From Anaerolineae bacterium (lineage in GTDB: Bacteria; Chloroflexota; Anaerolineae; B4-G1; SLSP01), in contig JAFGSL010000363.1 in the NCBI GenBank assembly GCA_016934645.1, positions 1-15,818 on the forward strand: a stretch of 15,818 nucleotides of DNA, written 5' to 3'. This document shows positions 11,701 to 15,818 of the stretch, piece by piece. Each line of letters opens with the position of its first letter. Position 1 is the first letter of the stretch. The notes under the pieces are model-generated. The model ran no database searches and had not been told where the DNA came from. It saw only the letters and a program-made list of their open reading frames with translations. Position numbers and translations under genes: made by a program.

Positions 11701-12632
11701 TTGAGGAGGCACGGACAACATGCCAGGAGAGTATGGTGTTCGCTCGGCGCGCTGGCGATATATCCGGGCTGGCGACTTTAGAGAACATCATGGGCGGCAT
11801 CCACTATCAACAGCGGGCGTGGAGTCAGGCGGCTCACCACACACGTCGGGCCATGGCGTTGCGCGAACAGATGGGATATACGTGGGGTGTGGCTTCTACG
11901 TTGAGTAACTTGGGATTACTCGCGGTTTTGGAAGGCGAATGGCACCAGGCGAAATCGTTCTTTGCGCGTAGTCTTGTATTGCGCAAAGAGATTGGTGATA
12001 TCGAGGGGGTTGCACTGGTGCACAACAATCTGGGTACCCTCAACCGCGATCAAGGCAGTCTCGACGACGCAGAGAAACACTTCTTCGAGAGCCTGAACGT
12101 CGCCCGACTTTTTAACATGGGATTCCATATTGCAAACTCGACGGTTGGGCTGGCTCAGGCCTTGTGGTTGAAAGGCGATAAGGATGCCGCGCGGCAGCAG
12201 ACGGAAATTGGTTTGAAATTGGCCGTTGATCTGGGCGTCAAAGAGACGCTCGTCGAGGTTTATCGGCTAGAGGTCGAGATGCAGATGGAGGCGCGGGCCT
12301 GGAACGAGGCAGAAGCCTCGGCAATGCAGGCTCTGGAGTATGCGGACGCCCTTGGCAACCGTGGCTTGCAAGCCAGTCTGTGGCGACTTATGTCGGAGCT
12401 TGAACTGCAACGCGGAGATCAGAGCGCCGCACACGAGGCGCTTGATAAGGCGCGTGAAGCATTGAGCGATGCGACCGAGGTGCTGGAAGTTGGACGTATA
12501 AAGGCGCAAGCCAGCCGTTTAGCGTATTCTGAGGCGCGGTACAACGAAGCCGCACAAGAAATGCATGCGGCGCGGAAAATCTTCAGGCGGTTGGGCGCTG
12601 TACTGGATCTAGAGCGTAGTGAAAGAGTTTGA
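5754..12632 (+). CDS. Giant zinc ribbon / degenerate cyclase / STAND ATPase / TPR protein, internally duplicated
   Basis: A 2292-residue cytosolic protein. Two zinc ribbons open it (C4, C7, C18, C21 and C29, C32, C43, C46). Unit 1 has a class III cyclase homology domain (about 92-275), an ATPase with Walker A GEVGLGKSRLM (K335), Walker B LIFEDLHWVD (E462/D463) and a GNP motif (DGNPLCAEEIVRM), then TPR repeats (about 715-1185). Unit 2 repeats this order: cyclase-like (about 1230-1395), Walker A GEPGIGKSRLM (K1454), Walker B VLLDDLHWID (D1580/D1581), DGNPYFIEEYIRMF, then TPRs (about 1800-2290). Both cyclase domains look inactive. In domain 1 the first metal Asp is G102 and the Asn/Arg pair is D229/A233, though K148 and D152 remain. 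In domain 2 the same positions are N1239, Q1350 and L1354. It is probably a nucleotide-switched regulatory scaffold, reminiscent of the soluble adenylyl cyclase layout, but its ligand and output are unknown. It begins 26 nt after the regulator gene. No DNA-binding domain is recognisable. Confidence 0.92.
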   Translation: MLYCTQCGHANVDSAEKCANCGKILRQRCPNCGELVPAEGQFCILCGACLAESGALSSASSSDNRLYSVLRLLMPDALATKISHAVAGTVGERREVAVLHVGMESLSTRESPAGHKLPVDNEILYLLSDEAIHVLADVIYQYEGTVDKFSGDSLVALFGMPLAHENNAERAVRAALDILLALQPLKADFQERYGIDFRIHIGIHTGTVIVGQVDNDLHINCTVVGNTFDLAAALVAAADEDTVLVSFEVYQRTHPLIAYEAQPLVTFGKPSRSIRVFRPLYVQADRNAARSLFDIHAPMVGRRTILESLQQAFDDICNTQRSRVALVTGEVGLGKSRLMREFREAVSHSGVPIYQGNCVTYARAKPLHLFANLLRDIFYLAESDPPDVQLEALRASLDRLGMNTPDILSYVSSVLGLEHGDDSIKMHLRGIDDAVLQKMTHTFLQQIIVATARLTPVVLIFEDLHWVDAASRDVLVHLLRTIDDVPLLLILVSRDVEPDTTIQPLIAAANERHDALLDLYLSPLPDADLAQLVDQLVVEFTDEAQALKRRIAERADGNPLCAEEIVRMLIDNGGLTLSEGCWHVTESATTLVEQLPGTLNGLVMARFDRLPESARSLLQKAAVLGYTFPVDVLKYIAGVSTNDVDTDLDLLVARKFVIPETPESAQVYTFCHTLTQEAVYATLLKRDRYRFHLQVAQIIEDSDAWLSSERIEALAYHYAESANPEKAIPHLVAAAENAAHRCDYEMAVTRYQNALSLVALSGGENQCDLLATRIGLGRALKYTGKYGEASQVLEQALRDGLYLQAKPRMQQVMPQLVRGLNELADIRHREGASEKAIEYLKASLATIDNQGRQDYLPLWRTVVDRMAWVLFHQGKLSEAFELADSAAASVDLEQAEDPIILASLYNTLGGVLWQQGNLSEAITYVERSLRLYERIDYQWGMANANGNLGVLHYTLGNWPSAADILARAEMLQKRVGDLQHRAITLNNLGTLHLAMGQHEAAHQDLASSLGIFERLGDAWGAAQVHVGMARLALIQSRFADAIAHADAGLQMMDTAGTYGVEARWIKALSLAETDFLRSLSEVEAALRTAQEAGLTEQEADCCRVLGALHARTGNYLKAENLLRESVDLSLQANAPYARGLALMELGKLYEAITRDQQTEREEWRAKALNAYHEAAEQFHRLGAAFDLQSVQETINALESQPEALVPEVEPPGQSQAAVEMQEQAALEGGRRAATVLWFNLIPDEKADEDAFETIALLMPALVTIVQEYQGQLVQRSDGLTVVFGAPAAYEDDADRAVQTAWHLVRYLAEHTRQLDVRLNFNAALSQGEVVAGFIGPRSQTTFDVRGEPVQEVRLLSDHVPPGEVWVTESVRALTERISVYRPVAVDAAHPLAAMTVWILDGFRIQPRPARGLSGIQTRLIGREALLQAMLQLAENFSRGIGGLVWLEGEPGIGKSRLMQEFSLRLKDSGAVVLEGRCSPQKSSHAFSLFSEVLLQVFDVQPYDAPDHIRAKIGRAFESWPRDTLPTRPYLEVLLGLWPEGLMGDRLASLEPEQLRQQTSVALRRLFKSLSTQSPLVVLLDDLHWIDPVSAELLQFLITIVATAPILFVCAQRRQGGDAPNDQLVRVQSLIPSQTLRFLLERLTMEERETLLSELLPQTDLQPDLRTYILTQSDGNPYFIEEYIRMFIDQGYLQYRNNRWVMRADITPQQVELPASLETLIRSRVDALPQDLREVLQVATVLGAPVETEVLQSVTERPETPTALARLASRLLMQRGAEEGQWFFHHSLIENVVYTSLLRTRQRALHLKVALVLEERWAGAESEHAEVLAYHLLRAGQNNEALAYLMTAGERAAARFANEAAITYFEQAAEILSMQPSVPDSIRWRLAAGLGDVYRALGRYADSMAALKAGLALMHTGTLSGHLRAGLYRRMGKTAHQMGSFELAHQYYEAATEILGEPDTAETNTEMSRTLNGLAYLLLQQGQLEEARTTCQESMVFARRAGDISGLATLENIMGGIHYQQRAWSQAAHHTRRAMALREQMGYTWGVASTLSNLGLLAVLEGEWHQAKSFFARSLVLRKEIGDIEGVALVHNNLGTLNRDQGSLDDAEKHFFESLNVARLFNMGFHIANSTVGLAQALWLKGDKDAARQQTEIGLKLAVDLGVKETLVEVYRLEVEMQMEARAWNEAEASAMQALEYADALGNRGLQASLWRLMSELELQRGDQSAAHEALDKAREALSDATEVLEVGRIKAQASRLAYSEARYNEAAQEMHAARKIFRRLGAVLDLERSERV

Positions 12633-12670
12633 TAATCGTATATTGTAGATGGGCGTTTTACGCACGCAAT

Positions 12671-12690
12671 TCACACTTTTCTCACACTTT
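12671..12690 (+). promoter_or_regulatory. Direct repeat with 11-bp spacing: candidate response-regulator site
   Basis: TCACACTTT occurs at 12671-12679 and again at 12682-12690, start to start exactly 11 bp (one helical turn). The second copy ends 7 bp before the predicted -35 box at 12698. OmpR/PhoB-family dimers typically bind tandem direct repeats at this spacing just upstream of, or overlapping, the -35 region. The regulator encoded at 4984-5727 belongs to that family, so it is a natural candidate to bind here. The repeat is seen directly; the binding is inferred. Confidence 0.45.
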
Positions 12691-12697
12691 CTTTCCA

Positions 12698-12726
12698 TAG
12701 ACATACGGGTAGGTTAGTGTTACGAT
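12698..12726 (+). promoter_or_regulatory. Sigma70-like promoter for the subtilase / short peptide unit
   Basis: TAGACA (12698-12703, five of six matches to the -35 consensus) is separated by 17 nt from TACGAT (12721-12726, four of six matches to the -10 consensus). Transcription would start near 12733 and leave a leader of about 155 nt before the ATG at 12888. It is the best-spaced promoter I found in the 255-nt gap between the two gene groups, and no convincing terminator precedes it. Confidence 0.5.
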
Positions 12727-12746
12727 AGGGATGAATACTGCTAGAA

Positions 12747-12784
12747 GTCGCAGCAGGGCATTGATGCCCTAACGAAATTGCGAC
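12747..12784 (+). ncRNA. Candidate structured element in the 5' leader of the subtilase gene
   Basis: An outer stem GTCGCA (12747-12752) pairs with TGCGAC (12779-12784). It encloses a second perfect stem AGGGCA (12755-12760) / TGCCCT (12765-12770) closed by TTGA. The asymmetric internal loop contains AACGAAAT. I do not recognise a known riboswitch class. It lies inside the predicted leader, so it could affect translation, mRNA stability or processing. Confidence 0.35.
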
Positions 12785-12887
12785 CAAATAGCAACAAAAT
12801 GCAAACAACTGGCAGAGTAATCTCGGGTAGAATTAGATTAAAAAGTTGGGATTGTAGCGGACATCCGATGTCTAAAGGAGGCAGGAT

Positions 12888-14924
12888 ATGCTGCGACGTA
12901 TACTAACAATCTTTATGTTAGTGGGTCTATTATGGGTGCCGGTCGCACCACAAGCACGCGCGAGCGTGATTGTGCAGGCTACCGACATGACGACCGCCGC
13001 GAGGCTGGTGCGCGCGGCGGGCGGCGAGGTGACACACGAGCTGGATATCATTAATGCCGTTAGTGCGCGGCTTACCACCACTCAATTGGCGGTCTTGGCG
13101 CAGTCGCCCGCTGTAGTGCAAATCTACGATGATAGCCCTGTTCAGGTTGCCTCGGTGTCATACACGACAGGCGAGGATCCGCTCCAGCAATTGTTGGACA
13201 AAGTCGCACAGGTTGGTGCGGACCAGCTCCACGCTCAGGGGATTACGGGTCAAGGTGTAGCCATCGCTTTTCTCGATAGCGGTTATTACATCATCGATGA
13301 GTTGAATCGCAGTGCGTACGGTCAAAACCGTATCGTTGCGCAATACGACGCGATCACCGATGTCGAGGGCCTGTGGATACAAGATGATGAGGCCGGCCAC
13401 GGCGCCCACATCATGACCACCGCGGCGAGCAGTTACTCTACTGCGGCGGATGGTACGCTTCGGGCTCCGGGTGGTGCTTTGACCGATAATTACCATGGCG
13501 TCGCCCCTGGGATTAACCTGGTCAGTGTTAAGGCCTTTGGCAGTAACGGCGGGGGAAGCTATGACGATGTTATTCGCGGTATTGACTGGGTGGTGGCTCA
13601 CAAGGATACCTACAATATCCGCGTGCTTAACTGCTCCTTCAGTGCGCCGCCGCAATCCTACTACTGGGATGATCCGCTGAACCAGGCCATTATGCAGGCG
13701 TGGCAGGCGGGAATCGTCGTTGTTGCAGCGGCGGGGAACACCGGGCCGGATCCAATGACGATCGGTGTGCCGGGCAATGTTCCCTATATTATTACCGTGG
13801 GGGCGGTATCGGACAACGGTACACCGGCTGATGGGAGTGACGATTTCCTATCCTCGTTCTCATCCACCGGGCCTACCGTCGAGGGGTTCGTCAAGCCCGA
13901 GGTAGTCGCTCCGGGTGGACACATTATGGCGTCTATGAGCCATCAATCCTCAATTGCTCTTGCTCATCCGGAATTCTTCAATGGAACCTATGGAAACTTC
14001 TTCGAGATGTCCGGCACTTCTCAATCGACGGCTGTGGTGAGCGGTATTGTGGCATTGATGCTTGAGCATGACCCGAGCCTGACGCCGGATGATGTGAAGT
14101 GCCGCCTGGTCGCATCGGCACACACGGCGATGCAGGCTGATGGCAGCCCTGCGTACAGCGTCCTTCAGCAGGGCGCAGGAATGGTCGACGCCTATGACGC
14201 CGTTTATTCTACAGCAACCAGTTGTGCGAACCAGAACCTTGATATCGCGGCTGACTTGGCAGGGACCGTGCATTACGGTGGGCGCGTCAACCAGGACCCG
14301 GACACAGGCGAATACTACCTGATGGGGTTGGAAGGCTATGTCTGGGGTGGTGGCTACGTCTGGGGCGGAACCTACGTGTGGGGTGAAGGCTACGTCTGGG
14401 GCGATGGCTACGTGTGGGGTGATGGCTACGTTTGGGGCGACGCCTACGTCTGGGGCGAAGGCTACGTCTGGGGCGATGGCTATGTCTGGGGTGGGACCTA
14501 CGTGTGGGGTGATAGCTACGTCTGGGGCGGATCCTACGTGTGGGGTAGCGCTGTGACGGAGCTGAACACGTGGGTGTACGACGATCCCTTCCGAACCTCT
14601 GCGCCCAGCTCCCCTACGATGCACGTGGCCAACCTCACTGCGAGTCGCGTATGGGTTGGTTGGGGGTGGTGGTTACCGAAGGCAACTGTGACGGTGCAGG
14701 ATAACAGTGGAGCGCCTGTCGCGACCGCAACCGTCACTGGTTTATTCGACACAAATAGTTATGTGTGCGTGACCGGTAGCTCTGGGCAATGCACCGTAAA
14801 CAGAGGGGCTGTAGCTTGGTATGTGCCGAGTGTGACCTTTACTGTCAGTGACGTCACACACGCACAGAATACTTATGATGCCAGCGCGAACAGTATGACG
14901 TCCATCCAGATTTGGAAGCCGTAG
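12888..14924 (+). CDS. Secreted S8 (subtilisin-like) protease with twelve YVWGxx repeats
   Basis: A 678-residue exported serine protease. A signal peptide (two Arg, hydrophobic core, ARA) likely ends at residue 25. Residues 26 to about 90 resemble an I9-type propeptide that would act as intramolecular chaperone and inhibitor. The catalytic residues are D130 (FLDSGY), H171 (GHGAHI), N284 (AAGN, oxyanion hole) and S378 (SGTSQST), all in canonical order, so it should be active. After the peptidase domain comes a block of twelve hexapeptides YVWGxx (residues 484-555), then a Trp-rich segment VWVGWGWW and an Ig-like beta domain (about 590-678, KATVTVQDNSGAPVATATV). There is no C-terminal anchor or sorting motif. 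The start has a very strong AAAGGAGG (12874-12881) 6 nt before the ATG. A short secreted-peptide gene follows 27 nt after the stop and shares the terminator. Confidence 0.96.
   Translation: MLRRILTIFMLVGLLWVPVAPQARASVIVQATDMTTAARLVRAAGGEVTHELDIINAVSARLTTTQLAVLAQSPAVVQIYDDSPVQVASVSYTTGEDPLQQLLDKVAQVGADQLHAQGITGQGVAIAFLDSGYYIIDELNRSAYGQNRIVAQYDAITDVEGLWIQDDEAGHGAHIMTTAASSYSTAADGTLRAPGGALTDNYHGVAPGINLVSVKAFGSNGGGSYDDVIRGIDWVVAHKDTYNIRVLNCSFSAPPQSYYWDDPLNQAIMQAWQAGIVVVAAAGNTGPDPMTIGVPGNVPYIITVGAVSDNGTPADGSDDFLSSFSSTGPTVEGFVKPEVVAPGGHIMASMSHQSSIALAHPEFFNGTYGNFFEMSGTSQSTAVVSGIVALMLEHDPSLTPDDVKCRLVASAHTAMQADGSPAYSVLQQGAGMVDAYDAVYSTATSCANQNLDIAADLAGTVHYGGRVNQDPDTGEYYLMGLEGYVWGGGYVWGGTYVWGEGYVWGDGYVWGDGYVWGDAYVWGEGYVWGDGYVWGGTYVWGDSYVWGGSYVWGSAVTELNTWVYDDPFRTSAPSSPTMHVANLTASRVWVGWGWWLPKATVTVQDNSGAPVATATVTGLFDTNSYVCVTGSSGQCTVNRGAVAWYVPSVTFTVSDVTHAQNTYDASANSMTSIQIWKP
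14337..14552 (+). repeat. Twelve tandem 18-bp units encoding YVWGxx
   Basis: Twelve exact 18-nt periods encode Tyr-Val-Trp-Gly plus two variable residues (GG, GT, EG, DG, DG, DA, EG, DG, GT, DS, GS and a final SA). Tyr, Val and Gly codons vary synonymously between units (TAT/TAC, GTC/GTG/GTT, GGT/GGC) while the four core residues never change. This suggests selection on the protein rather than a fresh slippage expansion. The regular aromatic spacing would suit a beta-rich stack or fibre, or a binding surface. Confidence 0.95.
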
Positions 14925-14951
14925 CTTAACCAGTTGAAAGAGGAGCTATTG

Positions 14952-15071
14952 ATGAAAATATCGTTGGGAATGATGAAGATCGGGATGTGGTTCTTGGCTA
15001 TCGCCGCGCTGGCGATTGTCTTATGGGTATCGACGCAGCCGGTGGCGGCGGGGATGATCTGGGGCGGATAA
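14952..15071 (+). CDS. 39-residue exported peptide ending in GMIWGG, co-transcribed with the subtilase
   Basis: A small ORF between the subtilase stop and a strong terminator. Its product has K2 and K9, a hydrophobic core (residues 12-26, MWFLAIAALAIVLWV) and the sequence STQPVAA, a plausible signal-peptidase site after A33 (V31-x-A33). Cleavage there would release only GMIWGG; without cleavage it would be a single-span membrane peptide with that tail outside. A good Shine-Dalgarno AAAGAGGAG (14937-14945) stands 6 nt before the ATG. Four features support a real gene: the ribosome site, the 27-nt gap after the subtilase, the export signal, and the terminator 23 nt after its stop. The MIWGG end resembles the YVWGG units of the neighbouring protease. 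I do not recognise the family. It could be a substrate, an inhibitor, a signalling peptide or an assembly partner of the protease. Confidence 0.72.
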   Translation: MKISLGMMKIGMWFLAIAALAIVLWVSTQPVAAGMIWGG

Positions 15072-15094
15072 ACCAGGGTGAATTGGATAACAGG

Positions 15095-15133
15095 CACGCC
15101 CTTGATAGTTAGCTATCAAGGGCGTGTTTTTTT
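15095..15133 (+). terminator. Strong intrinsic terminator of the subtilase / peptide operon
   Basis: A perfect 14-bp stem, CACGCCCTTGATAG (15095-15108) with CTATCAAGGGCGTG (15113-15126), has a TTAG loop and is followed at once by seven T residues (15127-15133). It lies 23 nt after the stop codon of the short peptide gene and so fixes the 3' end of the transcription unit. Confidence 0.93.
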
Positions 15134-15146
15134 CTATAGGTTGAAT

Positions 15147-15304
15147 AGGCGGGGCTTTATCCCCGGCCTTATGAAGTTTTGCAAATTAATCCGGTAATGC
15201 GTGTGCCGGTTTTTTACCGGCTGAAGGCCGGTGTATACGTGTACGCGCCGGCTTCAGCTGGTTTTCCCCGGCGATTTCAATTACCGGTTTATTTTCTTAA
15301 TTTT
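15147..15304. repeat. Cluster of GC-rich palindromes (REP- or MITE-like)
   Basis: Several inverted repeats are packed together. GGGG/CCCC lies at 15151-15164. GCCGGT/ACCGGC lies at 15205-15221 around five T. A longer imperfect pair joins 15216-15231 (ACCGGCTGAAGGCCGG) and 15247-15262 (GCCGGCTTCAGCTGGT), with one bulge and one G-T pair. An outer pair CCGGTAAT (15191-15198) / ATTACCGG (15280-15287) is flanked by AAATTAA and TTAATTT. The arrangement resembles a repetitive extragenic palindrome or a small non-autonomous mobile element. No transposase gene or clear target duplication is visible. Confidence 0.5.
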
Positions 15305-15343
15305 CATTGGGCCGTATTTGTAGTCGGCGAAAGTTTATAGGTC

Positions 15344-15377
15344 AACGACCTTGACTATTTTGTGAGTCAGGGTCGTT
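15344..15377. other. Isolated 13-bp imperfect hairpin
   Basis: AACGACCTTGACT (15344-15356) pairs with AGTCAGGGTCGTT (15365-15377), with one G-T mismatch and an 8-nt loop. No T-run follows on either strand, so it is a poor terminator. Its role is unknown; it lies between the palindrome cluster and the kinase remnant. Confidence 0.4.
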
Positions 15378-15550
15378 CTGCTCTTTCGACGAATCATACT
15401 ATAATGCAGGTGTATGTTCTGGCGGCTCTGCTGGTAGCGGAAATCCAAGATGTCCAAATTTCTGATCAGACTCTTAACTGTGCCACACTTTGCGGATGAC
15501 ACAGAAAAGTCGTGTCGCGCCGAACTGTTGCACATCTTCTCGTGGACTAC

Positions 15551-15777
15551 CGTTCAATGGCGTTGGTTCACGAAAAGCTCTATCGCTCTATGGAATTGGA
15601 TTGTCAGCGGATACGGATTTTGAGGATGCTATATCGGTAGGTCTGCAATTGGTCAAATTGTGGGTCGATCAGATTGATGGCAACGTATATGTGGAGCACA
15701 CTAACGGCACGACCGTACGCATTGTCTTCAGCAATTCAGTATCAGTAGATCGCAATGGGCCGGATATTAGATTGTAA
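15551..15777 (+). pseudogene. Internally deleted, frameshifted remnant of a HisKA_2 histidine kinase
   Basis: Two kinase fragments sit in different frames. The first, starting at 15551, reads RSMALVHEKLYRS and matches residues 759-771 of the 7TM kinase ([13 protein letters not shown]) at 12 of 13 positions; it belongs to the dimerisation/phosphotransfer region. The second, from 15592, reads GIGLSADTDFEDA then VGLQLVKLWVDQIDG and ends in TTVRIVF. This is the G1-to-end part of the ATPase domain, equivalent to [10 protein letters not shown] and [15 protein letters not shown] in the intact kinase. About 270 nt expected between them, including the N-box, are missing, and the join changes frame. 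No phosphoacceptor His motif is found upstream. A 95-codon frame spans 15490-15777 but its first part is out of frame with the kinase, so it is unlikely to make a working kinase. Confidence 0.8.
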
Positions 15778-15818
15778 AAGAGCCATTTTTAACCATACTT
15801 GGGCTTGGAAAAGCAAAC

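Larger units (their letters stand above)
15134..15550. other. Non-coding stretch after the terminator
   Basis: I see no supported gene in these roughly 420 nt. They contain the palindrome cluster, the 13-bp hairpin and a TATAAT at 15400-15405 without a matching -35 box. The short frames here lack ribosome sites and recognisable motifs. The whole stretch looks like decayed or repeat-derived sequence. Confidence 0.6.

Noticed and set aside
12653..12663. Terminator after the giant STAND gene (GCGT-TTT-ACGC)
   Set aside because: Only a 4-bp stem with no T-run; too weak to call, so the end of the upstream operon remains undefined.
12747..12784. Cyclic-di-GMP or other known riboswitch in the subtilase leader
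   Set aside because: The conserved motifs of the classes I can recall are not visible; kept only as an unclassified structured element.
14337..14552. CRISPR-like array
   Set aside because: The 18-nt units follow each other without unique spacers and are in frame within a protein; they are coding repeats.
13950..14624. 224-codon open frame on the - strand opposite the YVWG repeats
   Set aside because: It is the antisense reading of an 18-nt tandem repeat, giving a monotonous PDVAxxPHV pattern; the + strand carries a complete subtilase with catalytic residues and a strong ribosome site.
14952..15071. RiPP precursor interpretation of the short peptide
   Set aside because: No modifying enzyme or dedicated transporter is encoded in the window, and the N-terminal part looks like an ordinary Sec signal rather than a leader peptide; it cannot be excluded from the sequence alone.
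15400..15405. Perfect TATAAT as a promoter
   Set aside because: No acceptable -35 box at 16-18 nt and no extended -10; downstream there is only a 29-codon frame from GTG 15410 without a ribosome site, and the kinase remnant.

Overview
The window carries five long genes, one very short gene and one gene remnant, all on the + strand. It reads as a bacterial chromosome segment of moderate GC content. Long multi-domain PAS/GAF histidine kinases, a giant zinc-ribbon/cyclase-homology/STAND-ATPase/TPR protein and a secreted subtilase with YVWG repeats together suggest a Chloroflexota (Anaerolineae-like) organism. That assignment rests on family style, not on a marker gene.

Region 1 (about 98-12632) is a compact signalling operon with gaps of 15 to 35 nt. 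It encodes (a) a soluble REC-GAF-PAS histidine kinase, (b) a membrane 7TM-PAS-PAS-GAF kinase of the HisKA_2 type, (c) an OmpR/PhoB-type response regulator whose phosphoacceptor Asp is replaced by Glu, and (d) a 2292-residue protein built from two successive copies of [degenerate cyclase domain - STAND ATPase - TPR array] behind two zinc ribbons.

Region 2 (about 12671-15133) looks like a self-contained secreted module. It has an 11-bp-spaced direct repeat, a sigma70-like promoter, a long leader with a predicted hairpin, a secreted S8 protease with twelve YVWGxx repeats, a 39-codon ORF and a strong intrinsic terminator. The short ORF has its own good ribosome binding site and encodes a signal peptide followed by the residues GMIWGG. 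This tail echoes the YVWGG units of the protease, making the pair the most interesting candidate for an undescribed system here. The direct repeat has the geometry expected for an OmpR/PhoB-type regulator, so the regulator of region 1 might control region 2; this is inference.

Region 3 (about 15134-15818) is non-coding and decaying. It holds a cluster of GC-rich palindromes, a further hairpin and an internally deleted, frameshifted remnant of a HisKA_2 kinase related to the 7TM kinase of region 1.
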